DNA from: Adiantum capillus-veneris
Taxonomy: Eukaryota; Streptophyta; Polypodiopsida; Polypodiales; Pteridaceae
Assembly (NCBI GenBank): GCA_014529385.2
Contig: CM043955.1
Location: 148,011,640-148,075,639, forward strand
Reading direction: 5' to 3'
Length of the DNA: 64,000 nucleotides
Shown here: piece after piece, positions 23,316 through 32,281 of the stretch
How the letters are laid out: every line of letters starts with the position of its first letter
How positions within the stretch are numbered: the stretch's first letter is position 1
Notes under the pieces: generated by a model
Told to the model about the DNA's origin: nothing
Seen by the model: only the letters and a program-made list of their open reading frames with translations
The model's database searches: none
Program-made: the position numbers and the translations under genes

Positions 23316-24596
23316 TGTTAAGGCGGTTACGCCGCTAGCGGAAGCTAAATAGCGAGAACTCAACCAACAACAGAATTTGTCAGACGAGGACGTAGCTTGA
23401 CCCGCAGGCGCATGGAACAACTAGGTGGGTGTCAAATCACCTACTCGACCTTCTAATGACAATCACTACTAAGGAAATCAAATCTAAGTTCTAAAACACG
23501 CAAGTGACTGAAATCCGTACTACGAACGAATGCTATACGAAACAGGATCTAGAATCATCGAATCGATCTCAAACTCAAGGGGAAGTCTATACACTAGGTA
23601 AGAACAACACCCTAAAGACTTGAACTGCAAAATCAACCTATAACCACTCCGTGCGGTAAACGCGTATGAAGACAGGCCGAAAAATACAGGTGACCGAAAC
23701 TTGACCCCGATGGTACTAATGTGTAGCTCTACTCGTTGTGGTTCTATGACCCGCAGGCACATGGAAACAACTAGGTGGGTGTCAAATCACCTACTCGACC
23801 TTCTAATGACAATCACTACTAAGGAAATCAAATCTAAGTTCTAAAACACGCAAGTGACTGAAATCCGTACTACGAACGAATGCTATACGAAACAGGATCT
23901 AGAATCATCGAATCGATCTCAAACTCAAGGGGAAGTCTATACACTAGGTAAGAACAACACCCTAAAGACTTGAACTGCAAAATCAACCTATAACCACTCC
24001 GTGCGGTAAACGCGTATGAAAACAGGCCGAAAAATACAGGTGACCGAAACTTGACCCCGATGGTACTAATGTGTAGCTCTACTCGTTGTGGTTCTATAGA
24101 TATGCTGCACGCTCTATTCCGACACACGAGTTGGAAGAAAACTCACACCGAAGCTCGTAGGAACTTACCACACATAGAAGCCGATAGCGCGCACTCTTGG
24201 TATCTGTACGTAGCTCTCACCGTTGCTAACACAATGGTGGTGTCGCTTCTCCAATGGCGGCCCCGTAGCTCGCGTAGCAAGGAGATAAGACTCTCTCTCT
24301 CTCTCTCAGACACAGTCACGGCGCTCAAAAACTCTCTTTGATTAATAATTGAATCCTCCTTTAGGTTACAAAACTTTGGCTTATATACCTCAGCCTTGGA
24401 GGTGAGAACATCTCTAATTATTTACATCAGCAGGTGAAATTACGTCGGGATTACAGGCTGGAAACTCAATTGAGTCCCGTTACTTAATGAATGGCTCAAA
24501 TCAAAATTAATGTCGGAAAGACATTTATTACAATCAATGGTTACAAAATGATGGGTGTGAGCAAAAATGTGGTTGGGATCCTCTGCTGACTCAACA
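23316..24596 (-). repeat. Gyp-4 3' LTR (left), with internal duplication
   Basis: Plus-strand ends are TGTTAAGGCGG and GACTCAACA. It is homologous to 39990-40834 from AACAACTAGGTGGG onward. It contains a 349/350-bp tandem duplication absent from the right LTR; without it the LTR is about 932 bp. A short (CT)n lies at about 24291-24308. A minus-strand TATA box, GGTATATAAG, lies at about 24381-24390. Confidence 0.92.
23399..24097. repeat. 349-bp tandem duplication inside the Gyp-4 left LTR
   Basis: Unit 1 (23399-23747) and unit 2 (23748-24097) both begin GACCCGCAGGC and end GTGGTTCTAT. They differ at only a few bases, including one inserted A after CATGG. The right LTR holds one copy only. Confidence 0.92.
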
Positions 24597-24608
24597 CTCC
24601 CCCCCTCC
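24597..24608 (-). promoter_or_regulatory. Gyp-4 polypurine tract
   Basis: On the minus strand GGAGGGGGGGAG abuts the TG of the 3' LTR. It fixes the element as minus-oriented. Confidence 0.88.
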
Positions 24609-24645
24609 GCGTTCATGTCGTCCCTGACATGACTTTGAGGCTTGA

Positions 24646-27600
24646 TCAATAGAGTCCTGTCGTCTTGAGCATCTGCAAATGTGATTCGTAGCGTAGGTTG
24701 CCGATGGTCAAGGTTGGGCCGAATATTTTGCTTTCGTGAGTGAAAAAGCCGGTGTAGAAAGCTTCTTCGAATGTTTGCATGTGGAAGCTAGGCAAAAACA
24801 TAATTCTTTGGTATAAGAGATGTAACACCTTTGGTGATGGCTGCAATGAAAGATCATACATCATATCCGTCACTGTGTCGACCGTCGATAGTAGACTCGA
24901 GGTCGTGGCTTTATCTGGCGCGAACACTTCAATGCATGCTAAGAGAGTCTTGCAGATTTTCTTTAGCATCTGACACGAAAGGTCAGGAGAGCCAGTAAAG
25001 AGTTTGATGGTGCCCGTTAGGGTTTTCACCATGTAGGCTTTACCTATTCTCTCTCCTTCCTTTGGTCCTGGCATCCTGGGATAATTAAGCCAATTTGGCT
25101 TCTTTTCTGCAATCCTGCCATGCTCTTTCCAGTTTCTGACTCTTGGCACTGGGCAGAAGGTTGCATCCTCCCGAATCTCCTTTGGAGCCTCTACCAAGTA
25201 GATGAGGTAGGCTGGATATTTGTTCAGCCAACCTTTCCTCCATCTAGGTTGAGAATCTACAATCTTCTTTGATTGTTCATCCTTTGTGATGTCGCCTTCA
25301 TAAAGAGCGACATACTGCTCCTCCTCTATTCTCTTTTTCGTCTTTATCACTTCAAATTTCATCAGAGGGAAAGGCAGGCTGGGTTGCATCCACTCTTCGT
25401 GGAGCACTTTTGTGTCTAAACCTTGAAGTCTAATGGAGATGAGGAGTCTCCTTTCCCATTCCATTTCCGCCTTGGCACTTTCCTCTGTTGACTTTTCTAT
25501 TTGGTCCTGGAGCCTTTGTTCTTCTCCTTCAGAGATTTCTGAAGTCGAGGCCACTTCTTGAACTGGGGCTGGATCTTCGATTGTGGTTGCCTCGCCAGTT
25601 TCTGGTAGCTCTATGGCTGCTCCCCTTGCTTCTTCTTGTGGTGTCTCTGTTTCTCTTCTTTGTTGCTCTTGGAGGTCTTGGAGCTGTTTGCGGAGGGCCT
25701 CATTTTCTGTCCTTAGTGTTTGGTTTTCTGATGTGAGCCTCTCCTCTGCAGCCAATGATCCCTCCGCCATGTGCAATCTTTGTACTTGCTCTAACCTCAG
25801 CTCTCTTTGCAAACTTCTGACCTGCTCTTCCAGAGCTGGTACGAGGGCTCCCTCTTGTTCTGTTCCTGCTCTGCTAGCTCTAGGGGTGGTCCTGAGTCTC
25901 ATGATTGTCCTTTCTTGAAGTTCGACTCTTTCCCTTAGCTCAATGAGCTCATCCTTGGCTGCCTCCAGCTCATCTTCTATTCGCTCCTTTGCTTCCTGTG
26001 AACTTGTTACCTCTCTTGAAGCTTCGGCTAGTTGGAGTATCAAGCCGTCCCTCTCGTTTTCTGCGTCGTAGAGTGATGCTTTATGACTTTCAGATTCAGT
26101 CATAACATTCTCTAACTTCTTCTGCAACTCTGCTTCCTTTTGTTTTGCTGTCTCAAGTGCTACTTCCTTTGCTCTGGATCTTTCTTTAATCTTGCTGAGC
26201 AGTTCATGCACCATGTGCATGTCTTTTTCATCTTCATCTGTCAACTTGACAGCTCTTTCTGCCACCACCTCCAATGGCTTCGGCTCGTCCATTTTCTCTT
26301 TACTCTCCATTGTACCCTTTGTCTTTTCCTTCGTCCCTTTCCGATCATCTTGTTTCCGTAGGGATATCCCATAGACTGCCTCCAGGGCCTCTTCTTCACT
26401 GTATCCGATCGCTACCAGATCCTCGTAATCATCTTTCTTTTGCTGAACTGGATCTATCTCCTTTTCCTTGGTCCCGGCCTCCGGCTTTTCCATAACTTCT
26501 GTTTCTATTTCTATTGTGGTTTCCTCCACAATAATTTCCATCTTCTTCGGGCTTGGTACAACAGTAAAAGAGGGCTGATTGTCCTCAGTCATCTTGGCTT
26601 TCCCTTTGTTTGCTTGCCCGTCTTTCTCTTGAGGTTCAGTAGACTCCTCTGCTTTCTTCTTCCCCTTGTCGTCCTTTTGCAGCTCAGCTTTTAAAAGCTG
26701 TACTTCCTCTTCAGTATAAGGCTCGACAGGTTGCTGCTTCAGTATGGCCTCCGACTCCTCATAAGCTCTAATATATTGATCATATTGATCAACATGTGGC
26801 CTGGCTGAGCTGGTTCCGACTTTACTGGGGTCCGGCACCCACATTTCTTCAAAGTCCCCCTTTAGAGCTCTTTCCGCTCTAAACTGCTCCACCAGCCTTT
26901 CCATTCTTGCGGCTTTTTGACTTTTGGTTTGCTTGGGATCGGCCTTCTTCTTCACTTTCTTCTTGAGCGGCTCGTCCACGGCCTCTTCAGGTTCTGAAAC
27001 TATTTCTAGTTTTCGGCGTGCTCTTGTGGACGCCCTCTTGGATACTTCTTGCTTTTCTTCCTCCTCATCGGCTTCTCTAAGCCACTCATTCTGGGAGGGA
27101 ATCCGTGGCCCTTGATCTCTAGCTCCAATAGCTTCATAAGCTATTCTTGTTAGGATTTCTCCTCCTCCTATGTACTTTGGTTTCTGGTTGTGCATGGCGA
27201 TTACTTGCTCGTGGATGTATTGAGCATAATTCACCTCTTTTGGCACGTTGCTCTTCAGTGCCCATGTGATGGTTGTCGCAATGGCATGGGGTGGTGTAGA
27301 ATACTTCTGCGGTCTTTTACTGCACACATGGAAAAACTGGTTGTATAACCGGCAAAGGGTTGCCGCTCGTTGATCTGCCATATCTCCGTAGGTTGTATTT
27401 TGTTTCTTGGATCCATAGACCTCTATGGCCTCCCTTCTTTCTCTGACAGAACTCCCTTTGTTGTGCAGCTTCAATGCATCTGCAATGAGCTGTGGAGTGA
27501 TCTGTACTTCAACTGTTTCTCCATCCATGGCTGTCAACGTGGCTTTCCCATCCTTCTGAATGGATGTTGCCAACTCATACACTCTTCTTGTGTCTACACC

Positions 27601-27903
27601 TGATGGTCTCGAGGTGAAGAACCTGTGTAAGTCAGCCTTTTCCAGGTATCTGCTTATGTTCTCTGATCTGCTATAATCCACTAATTCTCGTGGGATCATA
27701 TGTACATCGACCGATTGCCCTTGAGGATCTCTGAAAGTCCCCTGGTAGATCTTTATTCCCTCTTTTTCTAGTACTGCTTCCTCCACCCAAGTCTTGGTTG
27801 GCTTGAGGGTTTCTGTTGGAATATCAAAAGGTTCTGCCTCTGCAAGAGCATCCTTGATGGTTGGTCTTTTTCTCTTAGTTGCCGATGACTTAGCGGAATC
27901 CAT
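24646..27903 (-). CDS. Gyp-4 3' ORF: intact 1085-aa coiled-coil protein of unknown function
   Basis: The ATG at 27903 (MDSAKSSATKRKRP) gives an uninterrupted 1085-residue frame that ends ~40 bp before the polypurine tract. Residues ~1-290 look globular (ITPQLIADALKLHNKG, QRAATLCRLYNQFFHV, PHAIATTITWAL), similar in layout to the globular part of the Gyp-5 3' ORF and possibly to a domain annotated as putative plant transposon protein. Basic clusters (TRARRKLE, KKKVKKK) could be nuclear signals. A UBA-like stretch, DYEDLVAIGYSEEEALEAVY, lies near 515. About 560-790 is a long heptad coiled coil (RIEDELEAAKDELIELRERV, ENQTLRTENEALRKQL). The C-terminal ~250 residues are globular. I see no signal peptide or membrane segment, so despite its post-pol position it does not look env-like. 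Function unknown. Confidence 0.85.
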   Translation of the reverse strand: MDSAKSSATKRKRPTIKDALAEAEPFDIPTETLKPTKTWVEEAVLEKEGIKIYQGTFRDPQGQSVDVHMIPRELVDYSRSENISRYLEKADLHRFFTSRPSGVDTRRVYELATSIQKDGKATLTAMDGETVEVQITPQLIADALKLHNKGSSVRERREAIEVYGSKKQNTTYGDMADQRAATLCRLYNQFFHVCSKRPQKYSTPPHAIATTITWALKSNVPKEVNYAQYIHEQVIAMHNQKPKYIGGGEILTRIAYEAIGARDQGPRIPSQNEWLREADEEEEKQEVSKRASTRARRKLEIVSEPEEAVDEPLKKKVKKKADPKQTKSQKAARMERLVEQFRAERALKGDFEEMWVPDPSKVGTSSARPHVDQYDQYIRAYEESEAILKQQPVEPYTEEEVQLLKAELQKDDKGKKKAEESTEPQEKDGQANKGKAKMTEDNQPSFTVVPSPKKMEIIVEETTIEIETEVMEKPEAGTKEKEIDPVQQKKDDYEDLVAIGYSEEEALEAVYGISLRKQDDRKGTKEKTKGTMESKEKMDEPKPLEVVAERAVKLTDEDEKDMHMVHELLSKIKERSRAKEVALETAKQKEAELQKKLENVMTESESHKASLYDAENERDGLILQLAEASREVTSSQEAKERIEDELEAAKDELIELRERVELQERTIMRLRTTPRASRAGTEQEGALVPALEEQVRSLQRELRLEQVQRLHMAEGSLAAEERLTSENQTLRTENEALRKQLQDLQEQQRRETETPQEEARGAAIELPETGEATTIEDPAPVQEVASTSEISEGEEQRLQDQIEKSTEESAKAEMEWERRLLISIRLQGLDTKVLHEEWMQPSLPFPLMKFEVIKTKKRIEEEQYVALYEGDITKDEQSKKIVDSQPRWRKGWLNKYPAYLIYLVEAPKEIREDATFCPVPRVRNWKEHGRIAEKKPNWLNYPRMPGPKEGERIGKAYMVKTLTGTIKLFTGSPDLSCQMLKKICKTLLACIEVFAPDKATTSSLLSTVDTVTDMMYDLSLQPSPKVLHLLYQRIMFLPSFHMQTFEEAFYTGFFTHESKIFGPTLTIGNLRYESHLQMLKTTGLY

Positions 27904-28069
27904 GGATCCTGTAACTCCAATTTCAGAAGTTAGTGTCTTTTTAGTATTGAAAGCCGAAATGAAGCTTTTAACTATTCAAATGACTTGAAAATTGAAACAT
28001 GAGCTATTCAGGGCCTAAGGATGCAATGTAGGTGAAAAAATATGCAAACTGGGCTCAAAAACATGCTTG

Positions 28070-28093
28070 AGACATCATACGCATATGATGTCT
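28070..28093. repeat. Palindrome copy 1 (one mismatch)
   Basis: Half-site AGACATCATACG followed by CATATGATGTCT; one base departs from perfect symmetry near the centre. It is the most diverged of the five copies. Confidence 0.93.
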
Positions 28094-28352
28094 TTTGTGT
28101 CAGAATGACTTCATATTGGTTGTGCTTGTAGCTGATAGTGTATACATGAGTATCATATGCTTGGATTTGAGTTTGGATCCCATTTGGTCAAGTTTTGGCC
28201 AGTTCAGTCCAGTTCAGGCTCTTGGCAAAATTTTGAAAGGGAAATGGATTTTATGAACCAAATTGGGTAAAACTTGGTGGATTACCTTCAAATGGCATGT
28301 AGAACACTTCTGTTTGGTGGTTGAAGCCCTTAGATGCCAAAATCACATAGTG

Positions 28353-28376
28353 AGACATCATACGCGTATGATGTCT
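28353..28376. repeat. Palindrome copy 2 (perfect 24 bp)
   Basis: Half-site AGACATCATACG followed directly by its exact reverse complement; the centre is CGCG. Confidence 0.95.
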
Positions 28377-28487
28377 TTTAGTGCATTTTTTGACCAATTT
28401 CCTCTATAAGCTTGGTTTTGGCTTTAGATAGGCTTATTCAGTGGATTTATCAAGTTTGGATAGAATTTGGACTAAAAATGGCTCTGG

Positions 28488-28511
28488 AGACATCATACGC
28501 GTATGATGTCT
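28488..28511. repeat. Palindrome copy 3 (perfect 24 bp)
   Basis: Identical to copy 2. It lies 135 bp after it, about half the ~284-bp spacing of the others. Confidence 0.95.
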
Positions 28512-28772
28512 TTTTTATCAATTTTTCATGGGATTGGTTCTGTGGACTCTCCATGTGCTAGTGAAGGACTGTTTATACTCAAATCTTGGTTTGGACTTGA
28601 ATATGTTGGATTTGGGACAAAAATAGGCTTTGTATGAAGGATTTTCTCTTAATTGGGCTAATGGGGTGATCCACTTGACCAAATGGTTCCAAACTTCATA
28701 TGTAGCATGTATTAGATATATATAATGGATGTATGATGACAAATGAGCATTTTTGGCTCTGTAAGTGCAAAT

Positions 28773-28796
28773 AGACATCATACGCGTATGATGTCT
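28773..28796. repeat. Palindrome copy 4 (perfect 24 bp)
   Basis: Identical to copy 2; 285 bp after copy 3. The flank TTTTGTGTCAAAATGG resembles that of copy 1 (TTTTGTGTCAGAATGA). Confidence 0.95.
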
Positions 28797-29056
28797 TTTG
28801 TGTCAAAATGGTGCTTTTTGGTTCCAGATTGCTTGTAGAAGTGTTAATCAACAATCCTACAAAGTTTCAATGAGTTTGGAGTTATTTTGACAAAATTAGG
28901 ACCAAAAATCAATTTTATGGCCTACTTTGCGTCTTTTTGGTTTTCCTTGGGTTTTCTAACTCCAATTCTCATGATACTTGGTTCATAGGATGTGATTAAC
29001 ATGTGGAATGAGGCTATGCACTCAAATGTTGAAATGGATGTGAAAATCATGCTGTG

Positions 29057-29080
29057 AGACATCATACGCGTATGATGTCT
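29057..29080. repeat. Palindrome copy 5 (perfect 24 bp)
   Basis: Identical to copy 2; 284 bp after copy 4. Confidence 0.95.
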
Positions 29081-30569
29081 TTTGTTGAAATGTTGGTCTT
29101 TTTGTGCAAAGAATGCTTTGTGCTAGTGCCCTAAGCCCTGCTAACTAGTTTTCAACTTAAAAAGTCATCAGTTTAGCTAAAAAGCCCCCTTATAGGCATT
29201 TCAGTCTCCGAAGTCGTCTTTTTGCCTTGGAGTTGAATTTCTTCAACTTTTCTTCTTGAGAGTTGCATTTCCAGCTCATTGGATATGTTGTGAAGCCACC
29301 TATTCGGTTGAACTTGACTTTGGCTCCCCGTTTTCCATCTTTCTCCATTTGGTTGCCCGAAAGCGTCTTTTTCACCATCGGTAAGTGAATCAGCTTTCTT
29401 TTGGGTTTTGCTTGCAAACATAAGTCATCCATGTATATTTTAAGCTGCTTGTGAAGTTTCATGTCATTTGGTCGTCAATTTTAGCCGTTATGCCAAAATG
29501 ACGCTTTGTGTGTCCATAGCCGAATCGGTTGTTCCGACCTACTTTTGGTGATCCAAACCCGAAGATACTCCATGGTTGCATTGCCCTCGATGTTGTTAAG
29601 CTTCCTGAGAAGTTTTGTGTCATTCCGATAACTTTTTTCTGTTTGCCTCTTGCAGGCTCTGTTGACCTAGGGTTTTTCCAGTCGTTCTTTCTCGAGCTTT
29701 GAGTGCTAGAAACTCATCTCCTATACTATGGTAACCCACCTCTAAGTTCTTGCAAAGTTTGGTTAGGCGGTTGTGCCCCTACCTAGCGTTCTTCCCCATT
29801 CCCCGTCTGCTCTTGTTTCTTGGTTTTGGTGAGTTTTCGCGACAAAAGTTAACGATAAGCATCAAAAGCTTATGGCAACGAGTCTACCTCTCATGTCTGG
29901 TGTCCTCTGAGCTCTCGTAGCAGTCGTAGAAGGTGGTAGAAGGTCGGATGCTCCTGTGTGCTCTTTGCTCTCTCCAAGAAGGTAATAGTGGAAATGAGCT
30001 TGATAGTGAAGTGAAAAATACTTAACTTCGGGCTTCCCAGATCACTTGTTACCAAATTTGACATGTGCTCCTATCTCGTCGTGAAATGCACTTTAGGATT
30101 TGAAATTTCTCAATTCGGACTCGGTTTGACCTGTCATTTCACCTGCTTTTTTATTTTTATTAAGAAAATCATAAAAAATAAAGGAAAATAGCAAATTGAA
30201 GCCAAAAAATTACAAACATACACGATAAATAGCTAGTAACCCTGTGTATATGAATATACACTTCTTTGTGATTTCTGGACTTGAATTACCACTTTTTTCC
30301 ACTTTTTAGCTCCAAAAACACTCTTATTTAGTGATATTTACACATCTAGAGACCCAAATTCATCATTTGATCTCTTCTTGTTGCAAAACAAGGTATATAA
30401 GGGCATAAATATTATCAATATTCGCAATCAAACATAAAAAATTTGCAAATTCATGTAAGACACTGCCCTTGTAATATAATTTTTGTTTTTCTTTGTTTTT
30501 TTTCCGCTTGTAGTTGCTTTGTAGCTGCTGTATACCTCCCCCCCTCCGAGTCTGAGTCCTCCCGGACGA

Positions 30570-31340
30570 CTATGAAGTGTCTGTGGGTGAAGCATTGTAG
30601 TTGTTTTGGTCATAAGTTCCCAATGTAATTGTAGAGCGATGATACAACAGTCTTTCCAATAAAGCTGCTCTTTGTTTGATTGAAAGATTGGTGGTCGGGT
30701 TTTGGGTTGGTTTTGGCACTTCGGTATTTGAATCAGTAGATGGATTCTTCGTTACCTTGTTGTCTTTTTTTACAATCCAAATCTGCTTCCGCTTTGCTTG
30801 TGCTTGCCACAAACTCTTTGCGACCCAAACCTGCTTTGTTCTGTGTGTTGATTTCCTCGTCTTGAAATACCTAGGAGTTTCCGTTGATTGTATTGAAGGG
30901 AGTTCCTGTTTACAAATCTTTGGGATCCAAATTTGCTTGCTGTAGCTTTGTGCCGTCATGACCTTCTTTGGAATCCAGATCTGTTTCACTTTCCTTGATT
31001 GTCGGGGATCACTCTGTTGTCTGGTATTGAAGACTCTGTTTGTGTTTTCTGGCACCACCTTTTTTGGTCTCCATACCATCTTTGACTCCGTTTTTTTCCA
31101 AGGTTGAGCTGTTATAATATTGCTTGTCTTCCTTATCCACTGTTGAGAATTCCTCGTCGAAGAGTAATCCGGTTGTATAGAAACTTTTGGTTGCCATTGC
31201 TTCTTCTTTTTCTCTGTTTGTTGTTTGCCCTTGTCCGTGGATTCTTCCTTTGGAGTTGGCTCTGCTCCTTTGGTGAACTTAACTGATTGACTTTCACCTT
31301 CGTATTTGATAAGCACTGATTTAGAACTCCAGTCAATCAT
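30570..31340 (-). pseudogene. Gyp-4 pol extreme C-terminus: W-x-P-K repeat region
   Basis: An open frame of 256 codons that continues the second retropepsin-like domain in a shifted frame. The first residues (MIDWSSKSVLIKYEG) and the in-frame text just upstream (VLRGQPWQKQYNA) form the flap-to-end part of a retropepsin. After ~60 basic residues come five spaced repeats: MVWRPKKV, KQIWIPKKV, KQIWIPKI, KQVWVAKS and KQIWIVKK, at ~30-40 residue intervals. This is highly basic and probably nucleic-acid binding, but no known domain is recognised. It ends at 30570 before the non-coding spacer. The frameshift joining it to pol lies near 31380. Confidence 0.6.
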
Positions 31341-32281
31341 TGCATTGTATTGCTTCTGCCATGGTTGTCCACGTAAAACATATGAGGATACACATATTGG
31401 TTAATCTGTATATGTAAAACTGTGCATCCGACAGTTTTGATTGCATTCTCAGAGTAACTCTTTAACTCTTGCTTGGCAGTTTGTAGTTTAGTGTCATTTG
31501 TCAATTGTCTATACAAACTGAGTGAAAGTAGGTTAGCTTGAGCTCCTGAATCCAATAGTGCTCTGGCTTTGATTTGGTTGGTTCCTACTTTGCATTCAAT
31601 GATGGGTTCTTCTTTGTCATTATCCATTTCTGTTATACTGACTGCGTTTATTCGTATTGCTCCTTCATTGCGCTGTTTCTGACGCAGTAGTCTTCTTTTC
31701 TCCATTCTTTCCTTCGCCTCAGCTTGCGCTTCCTCCTCAATCTTTTTCTTTTTCTGGACACGCAGCTTTTCTTGATGTATTTTGAGAAGCATGTCTTGTG
31801 TTAGCGGCAACAGATACTTTTTCACTCTGCATCCACTAATCCAATTGGGCATTTCTTCTCCGTCTAATGTAGCAAGCTTGACGGCTCCACTTGGTGATAG
31901 ATCTTTAATCACCAGAGGACCCATCCCTCGCTTTTTAAGCTTCTTAGCATGCCGTTTTAGAGTGTAAACTAGGACATAGTCCCCAACTTTAAACTCTTTA
32001 GTCCGCACATGCTTATCAAAAAATTCCTTTTGTCGCCTTTTTTGAGCGTAGATGGAAGCTACTGCTTTTAGGAGAAGCTCATCTAGCTTTTCCAGGTCAT
32101 CTATTCTATCAGAGAGCTCGTGCCCTGTCCACTCTAGATCCTTAGCCACCCTTAAGGTTGAAATCAAGAATTCTATTGGTAAGATAGCATTTAGCCGAAA
32201 AACCATGTTATATGGGGTCGTTCCTATGGATGTTTTATACGCCACCCTATATGCCCATAATGTTGAATGTAACTTTTGGTC
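31337..32281 (-). pseudogene. Gyp-4 integrase C-terminus plus second retropepsin-like domain
   Basis: Same frame as upstream pol, after the TAG at 32282-32284. Residues ~1-145 (counted from 32245) finish integrase: TSIGTTPYNMVFRLNA, then the SH3-like segment FKVGDYVLVY...GPLVIKDLSPSGAVKLATL. A charged helix follows (~150-195; EEEAQAEAKERMEKRR). Residues ~213-290 are retropepsin-like: IIECKVGTNQIKARALLDSGA with the catalytic D-S-G at residues 232-234 (about 31552-31544), ANLLSLSLYRQL and CTVLHIQINQY. The frame then shifts near 31380 and the closing R-G-Q-P-W motif is in the next frame. A protease after integrase is abnormal for Ty3/gypsy. Confidence 0.78.

Larger units (their letters stand above)
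27904..30569 (-). other. Gyp-4 non-coding spacer between pol and the 3' ORF
   Basis: About 2.7 kb without a credible ORF. The part at 28000-29100 is built of diverged repeats of about 284 bp, each carrying one copy of a 24-bp palindrome and phrases such as GGACTAAAAATGG or GACCAAAAATC. The part at 29160-29700 has weaker repeats (TTAAGCTGCTTGTGAAGTTT at 29440 and a variant at about 29596). The last ~400 bp before the pol end are AT-rich. It could hold the promoter or splice acceptor for the 3' ORF. Confidence 0.7.

Noticed and set aside
24646-27903. The 1085-aa ORF as a host gene
   Set aside because: It lies inside the CAAAG-flanked unit, on the element strand, between the pol end and the polypurine tract, and a similar ORF is at the same place in Gyp-5. 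It is an element gene or an old capture.
24646-27903. Envelope-like gene
   Set aside because: No signal peptide, membrane segment or fusion-peptide-like stretch is visible; only the position matches.
25488-27988. Plus-strand open frames opposite the Gyp-4 3' ORF
   Set aside because: Antisense shadows caused by the Glu/Lys-rich coiled coil; no own motifs or signals.
28070-29080. CRISPR-like array of the repeated 24-mer
   Set aside because: Spacing is ~284 bp and the intervals are diverged copies of each other, in plant DNA inside a retrotransposon.
29173-29462. Small minus-strand ORF with IYMDDLC as a short RT gene
   Set aside because: Only the 23-nt patch matches RT; the rest is unrelated and basic, so it is reported as a sequence patch instead.
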